DNA from: CAZNMF01 sp035547155 | GTDB taxonomy: Bacteria; Acidobacteriota; Vicinamibacteria; Vicinamibacterales; SCN-69-37 | Length of the DNA: 15,560 nt | NCBI GenBank assembly: GCA_035547155.1 | Contig: DASZVJ010000143.1 | Coordinates: forward strand, 1 to 15,560 | Reading direction: 5' to 3' | Shown: piece by piece, positions 5,808 to 12,761 of the stretch | Position numbering within the stretch: position 1 is the stretch's first letter | Layout of the letters: each line of letters begins with the position of its first letter | Translations under genes and position numbers: made by a program | The notes under the pieces: model-generated | Database searches by the model: none | Told to the model about the DNA's origin: nothing | The model's input: only the letters and a program-made list of their open reading frames with translations

Positions 5808-7732
5808 CGCCCATCGCTCCACACGATAGGCCTCGGCCGGATCGTGACGCGAAAGTCGAGTCCGGTCATCGGATGATCGGCGGCGAGCGAGACGCGTTGT
5901 TCGACCATCGCGGCTTCCGCGTCGGGATCGATCGACGCGAGCTCGATGCGGACGATGTAGTCTCCCGCCCGAAGGTTGTAGAACCCGTAGAGTCCATCGC
6001 CGTCCGTGACCGTGGCGCGGTCGTCGCCAAGCGTCACCACCGCGCCGGCGATCTCCTCGCCCGCGTCGTAACGGCCGTTGCCATCGCGATCGACGAAGAC
6101 GCGTCCGGTGATCGTCGCGAGCGGCGCGACGTGCAACACGACGTCGCGGCGATCTTTCGACGCGGGATTCACGCGGACGCGCCGGTCGTCTGAGGCATAG
6201 TCGGCGGGCAGACCGCGCTCGTCGACGGAGAGATCGACGTCACCTGGCGGCACGTTGCGAAAGGCATAGCGTCCATCGGCGCCGGTCGACATGGCGTAAG
6301 GCCCGAGCCGCACGAGCGCGCCGGCGACCGGACGTCCACGATGATCGACCACGACGCCCCGCACGGCAGGACGCGCCGGCGGCGTCGCGAGATCGAATCG
6401 ACAGGCGAGCATGACGCGCGTGCGTGGCCGATCCGTCCACGGCGTGCCGACCTGATACGGCGCAATACGGCCGTATTCGACCTCGGCGTCCAGCCGCCAT
6501 GGCAGCCGCTGCGAGAGGCGGACGCGCAGCCGATCGCGTGCGGTGATCCGCGGCATCGCCGTCGTCACCGTCACCGCGGTCCCGCGGCGCGGCTGCCACG
6601 ACGTCTGCAATTCCTCCCACGTCGTCATCTGACCCGAGGACGTCCACTGGGACGCGAGCTGAAGGGTGAACCGCAGCCGCGGCCCGGCTGCGTATGTCGC
6701 CATCGACTGCGACTGCTGCATGTCCTGCACGAGCACGACGTCGTTCGCGTCGACGTCCACCGTGCCCCACTGTTGTCGATGGAACAGGTGTGTGCCGCCG
6801 ACGAGCCCGCTGCCGGTGACGGCCGACGCCGAGCTGTGCACGCCGTCGTCGCTCGTGAGCGTGTGCTCGATGCCGACGTCGAAGCGGCCGATGGGCAGCT
6901 GCAGGCCGGCGATCTGCCAGCGGCTGCGTTCGCCGCCGCGCCACGATTGCGTGAGCGCGGCGTGCGCACGCGCACGATGCCAGAGCTCGACGGAGCCGCC
7001 GACGTTCAGATCGCGGCTTCGCGGCGTGAGCCGGCGGCGATCGGAGGCGTCGACGCTGAAACGGCCGATCGTCGTCTGCGCGGCGAGCAGATGCGAGCCG
7101 TCGCTCGCGATCTCGCCCTCGAGACGCGTGTGCGCGCCGACGGACCAGCGATCGCGGTAGGTGATGAGTGTCGGGCGGACCTCGAACGGCGCATGCGGCA
7201 TCGAGATCGACAGCGACGGATGGCGATCGCGAGACGCCGTCCAGGACACCCGCGCGCCACGGCCCACGCCGGCGAGCGGCGAGAACAGGTCGCCGGCGTC
7301 CACGGTCCAGCGCGAGGACGGCGACGTCACGCTCATCGTCCCTTGATCGAAGATCGTGTGCGCGGGGCCTGTCGTGATCAGGCTGTGCAGATCGACGTGG
7401 AAGCCGGCGAACGAGCCCGATGCGCGCAGCTCGGTCGCCCAGTCGGCGTTCTGTACGTAGCCCACGCCGATCGATCCCTGCAGACGATCCGGCGGCGGCA
7501 GCGTGGTGCGTACCTGTGGCGCTGGTGCAGCGGCGGCCGTCGCGTCGATGGATTTCGGCTTCGGCAGCGTGAACTGGCGGAGTGCCGCGGGATCTGATGA
7601 TGCCGGCTCGTCCGCCGAATCCGCGATGGTCGCCGCCGGCATCTGCGGCGTCGATGGCGCGGGCGAGAGTGCCGGCGTGATCGCGCGGGACGTCACGATC
7701 GCCACGGCGATGCCGCTAGCGGCCCAGCCCAC
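5804..7732 (-). CDS. Usher-like outer-membrane beta-barrel with regulatory-like and SdrD-B-like C-terminal domains
   Basis: The 642-residue protein starts with a hydrophobic export-like segment and a Pro/Ala-rich linker to about 80. Residues 85-445 are short alternating amphipathic strands typical of a beta-barrel, including WTVDAGDLFSPLAGVGRGARVSW at 142-164 (GD-x-F ... G-x-G-RG), which resembles usher barrels. Residues 456-500 form a carboxypeptidase-regulatory-like fold (GVVVDHRGRPVAGALVRL ... GRYAFRNVPPG). Residues 541-597 form an SdrD-B-like domain with DRDGNGRYDAGEE, a probable calcium loop. Ushers form the outer-membrane pore that assembles pilins. This one is shorter than PapC (about 800) and lacks a recognisable plug or usher N-domain, so the role is inferred mainly from its neighbours. 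The GTG at 7732 overlaps the chaperone-like gene by 17 bases and has GAGG 9 bases upstream. An adhesin-type barrel is the alternative. Confidence 0.75.
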   Translation of the reverse strand: MGWAASGIAVAIVTSRAITPALSPAPSTPQMPAATIADSADEPASSDPAALRQFTLPKPKSIDATAAAAPAPQVRTTLPPPDRLQGSIGVGYVQNADWATELRASGSFAGFHVDLHSLITTGPAHTIFDQGTMSVTSPSSRWTVDAGDLFSPLAGVGRGARVSWTASRDRHPSLSISMPHAPFEVRPTLITYRDRWSVGAHTRLEGEIASDGSHLLAAQTTIGRFSVDASDRRRLTPRSRDLNVGGSVELWHRARAHAALTQSWRGGERSRWQIAGLQLPIGRFDVGIEHTLTSDDGVHSSASAVTGSGLVGGTHLFHRQQWGTVDVDANDVVLVQDMQQSQSMATYAAGPRLRFTLQLASQWTSSGQMTTWEELQTSWQPRRGTAVTVTTAMPRITARDRLRVRLSQRLPWRLDAEVEYGRIAPYQVGTPWTDRPRTRVMLACRFDLATPPARPAVRGVVVDHRGRPVAGALVRLGPYAMSTGADGRYAFRNVPPGDVDLSVDERGLPADYASDDRRVRVNPASKDRRDVVLHVAPLATITGRVFVDRDGNGRYDAGEEIAGAVVTLGDDRATVTDGDGLYGFYNLRAGDYIVRIELASIDPDAEAAMVEQRVSLAADHPMTGLDFRVTIRPRPIVWSDGR

Positions 7733-8558
7733 CGGACGACACCTCGCGCGTGACGGCGATCTCGCGCTCGGCGCCGATGTAGTGATCCAGCCCGATGTCC
7801 ATCACGGCGCGCACGAGATAGCGCCCGTCCGGCAGGACGTCGGCGGCCGGCAGCGGCGCGTCGAACAGGCCCGTCGTCACGCGCTCGGGCAGGAGCGTGC
7901 CGCGCGGAATCGTCACGGTCGCGGCCGGCGCGGCGCCGTCGCGCGTCAGGAACTCCACCCGGCCGTCGACCGGCACCGGCGTATCGCCGACGTTACGCAT
8001 GCTGACGACGGCGCGATCCGCGTCGACGCGGACGTCCGTGATGTCGGCCGCGCGCGTCACGGCGCCGACGTCGACGAAGATGCCCGTCGAGATCGACGCC
8101 AGGAACTGCACGCCGACGCCGGCGTGTGCCGTCTCCGGATCGGCGACCTGATCGACCGTCAGCGCGCACCAGTAGCCGCCGGTGACGACCTCCCGCGGCA
8201 CGGCGATCGTGAAGCGCACGACCATGGTGTCGCCGGGCTCGACCGCCGACTCGACGGGATTCGCCGTTGCCCACGCCGCGCACGAATGATGCAGCGTTCC
8301 CGGCGGCGCGTAGAAGGACTCGCGGCCGTTCTCGCTGCGCCACCAGTCTTCGAAGTGCGCTTTGAAATGCGTGCGATGCTGGCGCGCATCGATCGAGAGT
8401 TGAAACTGCCGCGTATAGACGTCGCCCGGACGCGCCTGCAGACGAATCGATCCGAGCGTCGCGTTGAACGTCAGGCCCGCTGGCGGCGCCACCGATTGTG
8501 GCGCCGCCAGCATCGCGAGGAGGCCAGCCAGGATGCGGATGGACAGGGAGATCGGCAT
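7716..8558 (-). CDS. Periplasmic chaperone-like protein, two Ig-like domains
   Basis: This 280-residue protein has an N-terminal signal peptide (hydrophobic 5-20). The rest is all-beta in two halves. Domain 1 (about 29-165) runs GSIRLQARPGDVYTRQFQLSI, then EPGDTMVVRFTIAVP, then TGGYWCALTVDQ, the order and spacing of a PapD-type or DUF916-type chaperone: an N-terminal strand, a PGD turn and a late strand with a GxYW motif. C93 and C131 could form a disulfide. Domain 2 (170-268) runs VRVDADRAVVSMRNVGDTPV, then PDGRYLVRAVMDIG. Such proteins hold subunits in the periplasm and hand them to an usher. Sequence identity to classical chaperones is not obvious by eye. The pilin-like gene's stop codon overlaps this gene's GAGG ribosome site, with 9 bases between the genes, and the usher-like gene overlaps its end. 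That places it in the assembly operon. Confidence 0.8.
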   Translation of the reverse strand: MPISLSIRILAGLLAMLAAPQSVAPPAGLTFNATLGSIRLQARPGDVYTRQFQLSIDARQHRTHFKAHFEDWWRSENGRESFYAPPGTLHHSCAAWATANPVESAVEPGDTMVVRFTIAVPREVVTGGYWCALTVDQVADPETAHAGVGVQFLASISTGIFVDVGAVTRAADITDVRVDADRAVVSMRNVGDTPVPVDGRVEFLTRDGAAPAATVTIPRGTLLPERVTTGLFDAPLPAADVLPDGRYLVRAVMDIGLDHYIGAEREIAVTREVSSGGLGR

Positions 8559-8567
8559 CGCGCGCCT

Positions 8568-9113
8568 CTAGCTGCCGATGCTTTCGATCTTCCACGTCAC
8601 CGACAACGTGTGATTGCCGGCGTTGGTGATGGCGGTATTGGGCGCGAGCGTAAAGATCAGCTGGCTCGTCGAGCAGCTGCTGACGCCGGCCGTGCACGTG
8701 GCGATGGCGTTGTAGCTCGACGCGCTGAGCGTGCCGGCGCTGCCCGTCGCCTGCGTCCACGTCGCCGCGTTCCACGAGACGTCGCTGGCCGCCCACGTCG
8801 GCGACCCGCCGATCGACGGCGTGAATGATGCGCCGCCGGCCTGCAGCGAGATGCGCAGCTGTTTGGTCGTCGTCGCGAGCACGATCTGATCAATCGTCAC
8901 GGACGCGGCCGATGCCGCCGTGCTCGCGCCGATGTCGCCGACCGAGAACAGCACGCCGGCGGGCACGGCTACCCGCGCCTGCTCGCTCACCGTCGCCGTC
9001 AGCGTCGTCGACAGGCTCGTGCTCGGCAGCACGACGACGATCTGCGCGTGCGCGGACGCCGGCAGCGCGATCGCACCGACGCCGATGACGACGCGCCGCA
9101 GCAGCCGCTTCAT
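8568..9113 (-). CDS. Pilin-like secreted protein 1
   Basis: This 181-residue exported protein has signal peptide MKRLLRRVVIGVGAIALPAS with cleavage after AHA at 23, giving mature QIVVVLP. It is Ser/Thr/Ala-rich and all-beta, and homologous to the protein at 5316-5807 over most of its length (VLFSVGDIG, LRISL, SDVSW, QATGSAGTLS, AGNHTLSVTWKIES). It has about 25 extra residues after the first mature strand and a likely disulfide C140-C147. The C-terminal V-x-W strand and the hydrophobic alternating N-terminal segment suit donor-strand subunits of chaperone-usher fibres, so this is the likely main subunit. The ATG at 9113 has GAGGTGACC directly upstream, so the in-frame upstream start at 9134 is not used here. 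It lies 28 bases after the barrel gene and 9 before the chaperone-like gene. Confidence 0.8.
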   Translation of the reverse strand: MKRLLRRVVIGVGAIALPASAHAQIVVVLPSTSLSTTLTATVSEQARVAVPAGVLFSVGDIGASTAASAASVTIDQIVLATTTKQLRISLQAGGASFTPSIGGSPTWAASDVSWNAATWTQATGSAGTLSASSYNAIATCTAGVSSCSTSQLIFTLAPNTAITNAGNHTLSVTWKIESIGS

Positions 9114-9141
9114 GGTCACCTCACCGGTCGCCATGACGCGC

Positions 9142-9747
9142 CTATCGCCGCACGACGCCGACGACGGCGCCGACTGCGACGCGGATCTGGTTGAAGCTGA
9201 CGCCGTTGCCGTTCACGTGGCGGACGTCGGCCTGCAGCCGCAGGCCCAGCGCGCGCGCGACGGCGACATCCACGCCGCCGCCGAGCTGCACGCCGAGGCC
9301 GCGGGAGAACTTGCCGTCCGTCTGCGCGGTGCTGCCGCAGTAGCACGACGTCCCGAGGAGCGCCTGCGCGAATGTCGTCGTCCGGCCGCGCGGTGCGAGC
9401 GCGCCGCGCACGCCGCCCATGAAGCTGTGGACGCGATAGTCCTGATCGCCGAAGGCGGTGTGCTCCGTGCGATAGGCGCCGTCGGCTTCGCCGACGATCG
9501 CCCAGTGCGGCGCGATCGTCAGGCCCAGACCGGCGAGCCACGCCGACGGCAGCGTGCGATCGCGGCCGGAGTCGCGCAGGACCGCATAGCCCGCAGAGAG
9601 ATCGAGCCCGACGTGCCGTTCCGGTTGTGCCGGCACGACCAGCATCGGATTGCGCCGCTCGGGAATGGCCTGCGCGGCGGCCGGAGTGGCCGCGCTCATG
9701 ACGAGCGCGGCCACCAGACCAGTCAAAAGAGCTCTTCCGTGAGTCAC
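9142..9747 (-). CDS. Small outer-membrane beta-barrel protein
   Basis: This 201-residue exported protein has a signal peptide (MTHGRALLTGLVAALVMSAA...) with cleavage after AAA at 25. The mature region alternates hydrophobic and polar residues, with GLDLSAGYAVL, WLAGLGLTI, IVGEADGAY, SFMGGVRGAL, LGVQLGGGVDVAV and LRLQADVRHV, and ends in a strand (IRVAVGAVVGVVRR). This fits an 8-strand OmpA/OmpX-like barrel. C135 and C137 form a CxC in a presumed surface loop. The start is a GTG at 9747, chosen because a near-perfect AAGGAGG stands 5 bases upstream; the frame is open for another 103 codons upstream, but that extension has no coding character. It lies 35 bases after the Ig-repeat lipoprotein and 28 before the pilin-like gene. 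It could anchor or gate the fibre, but its function is not known. Confidence 0.82.
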   Translation of the reverse strand: MTHGRALLTGLVAALVMSAATPAAAQAIPERRNPMLVVPAQPERHVGLDLSAGYAVLRDSGRDRTLPSAWLAGLGLTIAPHWAIVGEADGAYRTEHTAFGDQDYRVHSFMGGVRGALAPRGRTTTFAQALLGTSCYCGSTAQTDGKFSRGLGVQLGGGVDVAVARALGLRLQADVRHVNGNGVSFNQIRVAVGAVVGVVRR

Positions 9748-9752
9748 TGCAT

Positions 9753-9759
9753 CCTCCTT
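9753..9759 (-). promoter_or_regulatory. Strong Shine-Dalgarno AAGGAGG deciding a GTG start
   Basis: AAGGAGG lies 5 bases upstream of the GTG at 9747 on the minus strand. It fixes the start of the outer-membrane barrel gene within an open frame that extends much further upstream. Confidence 0.8.
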
Positions 9760-9782
9760 GAAGTGAGATATCCGGCGTGCGC

Positions 9783-11690
9783 TCAGTGCGAAACCGTGGC
9801 CTGCACGGTGTTCGACTGCAGTCCCGTGTTGGACAGCTCGCCGTTGTAGTTCGCCGTCGCATTCACCGGCAGCGAGCCACCGAGTGCGGTGATCAGTTGC
9901 GTGAGCAGCGCAGACTTCTGGCCCAGCACGACGAGCTGGCCCGTGTGGCTGTCGACACCGAGGATCTGGTTGAGCGGACCGAGCTGATTGACGATCGGCT
10001 GAATCAGCGTCCCCACCACTGGATTGACGCTGCTGAGATCGGGAACCATCGTCCACGACACGCCGGGGAAGTTCGCGCCGAGCGCCGCGCTCTGACCGCC
10101 GGAGAACACCGCCGTGAGCGCGTCCGGCATCTGATTGCCGATGCTGAGCGAGTTCATGCCGTCCGTGCCCAGGGCCAGGTTCTGCAGCACGGGCAGCTTG
10201 ATGTTGAAGTGCACGCCTTCCGTGAAGCCGCCGTACTGCACGTTGACGACGTGATTCGGATCCAGCAGCGCCTGTGCGAGCGTTGCGGCCACGTTGAACG
10301 TGCCGTCCGGATTGACGTGAATCGCCTGCGGATCGTCCGGGTTGTAGACCGCGGCGTTCGTCACGTCGTCACGCGATCCGTCGCTGTAGACGCCGTAGAC
10401 GTGGAGCTGCGCCGCTTGCGTGAGATCCAGGTGTTGCAGGTCGACGTCCGCGGTCACGTCGATGCCGGTGAGTTGCTTCGTCGGCGCCGGCGGCCCGGCC
10501 GACGTCACGGTCATCGTCATCTGTGCGGTCTTGCCGCTGTAAGACGCACCGATGACGCTCGTGCCGGCCGTCTGTCCGGTGACGAGGCCGGCGGACACGG
10601 TCGCGACCGAGGGACTGCCCGAGGACCACGTCGCCGCGCCGGTGACGGTCTGCGAGGTGCCGTCGCTGAGCTGCGCCGTCGCCTGCAGCTGCACCGTCTG
10701 GCCCGCCTGCACGCTGTTCGGACCGCTGATCGAGAGCGCCAGCACGGTCGGCGGCACGCCGGACGAGACGACGATGCCCGCGCTGGCGATCTTGCCCTGA
10801 TAGCTTGCCTGGATCGGTGCCGTGCCGGCGGACTGGCCGGTGACGAGGCCGCCGGAAACGGTTGCGACGTTCGTCGCGCTCGACGACCACGCGGCCGCGG
10901 TCGTCACGGTCTGGGCCGATCCGTCGCTGAGCTGCGCGACGGCCTGCAGCTGCGTGCTCTGGCCGATCTGAATCGACGTGTTGCCGACGATCGAGAGTCC
11001 GATCACCGTCGGCGCGCCCGGCGTGTTCGCGGAGACCGTCACCGGCGCGCTCGCCGATTTGCCGCTGTACGACGCGTGAATCGTCGTCTGGCCCGCCGCC
11101 GTGCCGTGCACCGAGCCGGCGTCCACGGGTGCGACCGCCGCGTTGTCCGACGACCACGATGCCAGAGCGGTGACCGTCTGCGACGAGCCGTCGCTCAGGC
11201 GCGCGATGGCCTGCAACGGCGTCGTGTCACCGACGTGGATCGATGTGTTGCCTTCGATCGCGAGGCTCACGACGGTCGGTTGCTCTGTGCCGGCCGGCAC
11301 GATCGTCACGACGCCGGTGGCCTGCTTGCCTTGAAAGGTCGCCTGAATCGTGGCCTGACCCGGCGCGACGCCCGACACGACGCCGTTGGCGTTGACGCTC
11401 GCCGTCGACGCCGTGTTCGACGACCACGAGGCCTGCGCCGTGACGACGTCCTGTGTGCCGTTGCTGTACGACGCGACCGCCTGCCACGGCGCGCTGTCGC
11501 CGACGCGAATCGACGTCGCGCCCTGTACGGCCAGCGACGCGATCACCAACGGCGGCGTCGTATCCGTGGGATTGCCGCTCGGATTGCCCGAGTTGGTCGT
11601 CACCTCCGACGGACTCGACGGAACCTTGCAGTCGCACGCCGCGATCGCCGCGATCGCGAGCACGAGACCGAATGCCTTCAGCAGCCGCAT
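9783..11690 (-). CDS. Lipoprotein with four bacterial Ig-like (BIG2-type) repeats, first gene of operon
   Basis: This 635-residue protein has a lipoprotein signal MRLLKAFGLVLAIAAIAAC with lipobox IAAC and lipidated C19. A Ser/Pro/Asn/Thr linker follows to about 47. Four Ig-like repeats of 87-90 residues span 48-137, 138-226, 227-313 and 314-403. Each has the BIG2 pattern: SLxIxGxxSIxxGxxxxLQAxAxLSDGxxQTVTxxAxWSS, then a V-G-x-AGxxxIxASYxGK turn. Residues 404-635 start with another Ig-like stretch (GIDVTADVDLQHLDLTQAA) and continue into a unique domain rich in Leu, Val and Asn, perhaps the functional head. Such repeats usually act as stalks for surface proteins. The +2 residue is Asp, an inner-membrane retention signal in E. 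coli but not a general rule. ATG 11690 has GGAG 6 bases upstream. The barrel gene follows after 35 bases. Confidence 0.88.
   Translation of the reverse strand: MRLLKAFGLVLAIAAIAACDCKVPSSPSEVTTNSGNPSGNPTDTTPPLVIASLAVQGATSIRVGDSAPWQAVASYSNGTQDVVTAQASWSSNTASTASVNANGVVSGVAPGQATIQATFQGKQATGVVTIVPAGTEQPTVVSLAIEGNTSIHVGDTTPLQAIARLSDGSSQTVTALASWSSDNAAVAPVDAGSVHGTAAGQTTIHASYSGKSASAPVTVSANTPGAPTVIGLSIVGNTSIQIGQSTQLQAVAQLSDGSAQTVTTAAAWSSSATNVATVSGGLVTGQSAGTAPIQASYQGKIASAGIVVSSGVPPTVLALSISGPNSVQAGQTVQLQATAQLSDGTSQTVTGAATWSSGSPSVATVSAGLVTGQTAGTSVIGASYSGKTAQMTMTVTSAGPPAPTKQLTGIDVTADVDLQHLDLTQAAQLHVYGVYSDGSRDDVTNAAVYNPDDPQAIHVNPDGTFNVAATLAQALLDPNHVVNVQYGGFTEGVHFNIKLPVLQNLALGTDGMNSLSIGNQMPDALTAVFSGGQSAALGANFPGVSWTMVPDLSSVNPVVGTLIQPIVNQLGPLNQILGVDSHTGQLVVLGQKSALLTQLITALGGSLPVNATANYNGELSNTGLQSNTVQATVSH
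10482..11549 (-). repeat. Four tandem Ig-like repeat units (261-270 bp each)
   Basis: Units lie at 11549-11280, 11279-11013, 11012-10752 and 10751-10482. They are similar at the DNA level as well as the protein level. For example, CCGTCGCTGAGCTGCGC on the plus strand occurs in both of the last two units, with a close variant in the second. This suggests expansion by duplication or local gene conversion. Confidence 0.8.
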
Positions 11691-11779
11691 CGCACACTCC
11701 TGTCAGAAAAGACCGGCGAGCGTATCGCCTGTCGTCACCCACATGGATCGGCGATGATCGGAGCTTCTGAAGGGAAATG

Positions 11780-11796
11780 GCGCGTGCGACACGCGC
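11780..11796 (-). terminator. 7-bp GC stem-loop after the response-regulator gene
   Basis: GCGCGTG at 11780-11786 pairs with CACGCGC at 11790-11796 around a 3-base loop. On the minus strand it is about 65 bases beyond the regulator's stop and is followed by CATTTCCCTTC. The stem suits a weak intrinsic terminator, but the T-tract is poor. It lies between the candidate regulator repeats and the operon's first start codon. Confidence 0.35.
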
Positions 11797-11798
11797 GG

Positions 11799-11834
11799 TT
11801 GACGCCGTTGACACGGCGTTCACGAAAGATTCAC
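11799..11834. promoter_or_regulatory. TTSAC direct repeats with 11-bp spacing, candidate OmpR/PhoB-type site
   Basis: On the plus strand TTGAC at 11808, TTCAC at 11819 and TTCAC at 11830 are spaced exactly 11 bp apart, with a further TTGAC at 11799. Direct repeats about one helical turn apart are the usual sites of OmpR/PhoB-family regulators. They lie 118-144 bases upstream of the first operon gene and just past the end of an OmpR-family gene. I cannot place a clear promoter between them and the operon. The link to this regulator is inference. Confidence 0.45.
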
Positions 11835-11859
11835 GCCGCGCAACAGCGTGCGGCGCGGC

Positions 11860-12591
11860 CTAGCTGTGCGTCTGCCAGGTGACCTCGCGCGTGAAGTAGT
11901 AGCCTTCACCGCGAACGGTTTGAATCAACTGGGGATGCAGCGGATCGTCTTCGAGCTTGCGGCGCAGACGCGAGATCAGGACGTCCACCGTCCTGTCGAA
12001 CACCTCGCCGTCGTCATGACGCGTCGACGCGAGCAGCTCCGCACGCGTGAAGACGTGTTGCGGCCGTTCGATCAGCGCGCGCAGGATGGCGACCTCGCCG
12101 CCGGTCAACTCGACGACGCGACCAGCCGATTGAGCTTTGTGTGCGGAGAGATCGATCGTCCAGTCGTCGACATGCGCGGTGCGGCGGCCGGCGCGCGGCA
12201 GACGATCCGTGGACGTCCGGCGGACGACGGACCGGAGGCGTGCGACGAGCTCGCGCAGGCTGAACGGTTTGACGAGGTAGTCGTCCGCACCGGCCTCGAT
12301 CGCCAGGATGCGATCGGCTTCTTCGATGCGGGCCGATGTGATGACGACAGCCGGCCGCCCGCGGCGGGCGACCTCCTGCAGCAGCAGGGATCCGTCCTCG
12401 TGATCGAGCACGAGATCGAGCAGGACCGCGTCGAAATGATGCGCGTGCAGCATCGACCGCGCTTCGGCGAGCGAGGCGACTTCGACGATGCCGAAGCCGT
12501 GGCCTTCGAGGTACGTCGCGACGCGATGACGCAGGTCGGCGTCGTCTTCGACGTACAGCAGCCGGTGACTGGATGGGAGGGATAGCTCCAT
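11860..12591 (-). CDS. OmpR/PhoB-family response regulator
   Basis: This 243-residue cytoplasmic regulator has a receiver domain (about 10-122) with acidic pocket E15-D16-D17, phosphoacceptor D59 in VLLDLVLDHEDG, Thr/Ser at 85-86 (VITSAR) and K108 in LVKPFSLREL. The residue after the Asp loop is Asp where Pro is usual. The winged-helix DNA-binding domain (about 155-236) shows LTGGEVAILRALIERPQHVFTRAELL, then VDVLISRLRRKLEDD recognition helix, then TVRGEGYYF wing. It should bind direct-repeat DNA as a phosphorylated dimer. Start ATG 12591 has GGAG 7 bases upstream. It is divergent from a hybrid histidine kinase, its likely partner, and lies upstream of the Ig-repeat/usher-like operon on the same strand, with 169 bases between. 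No separate membrane sensor kinase is adjacent. Confidence 0.95.
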   Translation of the reverse strand: MELSLPSSHRLLYVEDDADLRHRVATYLEGHGFGIVEVASLAEARSMLHAHHFDAVLLDLVLDHEDGSLLLQEVARRGRPAVVITSARIEEADRILAIEAGADDYLVKPFSLRELVARLRSVVRRTSTDRLPRAGRRTAHVDDWTIDLSAHKAQSAGRVVELTGGEVAILRALIERPQHVFTRAELLASTRHDDGEVFDRTVDVLISRLRRKLEDDPLHPQLIQTVRGEGYYFTREVTWQTHS

Positions 12592-12761
12592 CGCCGGACT
12601 CCGTTCCGAAAGAGCTGAGGATGAGAGATTCTACGAGGACGCCATCGGCTTGTCGACTGCAATCCTGCACGCCGGTGCACGGGAAACCCGGCGGCAGCAT
12701 CGCCGATCCAACGACGATGACGTTCGCGTGTAGACTGACGTCGCCAGTCGTAACGTCGCCG
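12592..12761. promoter_or_regulatory. Divergent promoter region between regulator and hybrid kinase
   Basis: These 170 bases separate two genes that start away from each other, so promoters for both must be here or overlap the ends. Visible structure includes an inverted repeat TGCAC-GCCG-GTGCA at 12666-12679 followed at once by CGGG-AAA-CCCG at 12680-12690. I see no convincing -35/-10 pair and no copy of the TTSAC repeats. Confidence 0.45.

Noticed and set aside
9777..11882. Long plus-strand open frame opposite the Ig-repeat lipoprotein
   Set aside because: It is Arg-rich and repetitive only because the minus-strand Ig repeats are; the minus frame has lipobox, ribosome site and domain pattern.
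12573..12761. Longer N-terminus for the hybrid kinase
   Set aside because: The extra 63 codons look non-coding, overlap the regulator's 5-prime end and divergent promoter region, and add no domain.
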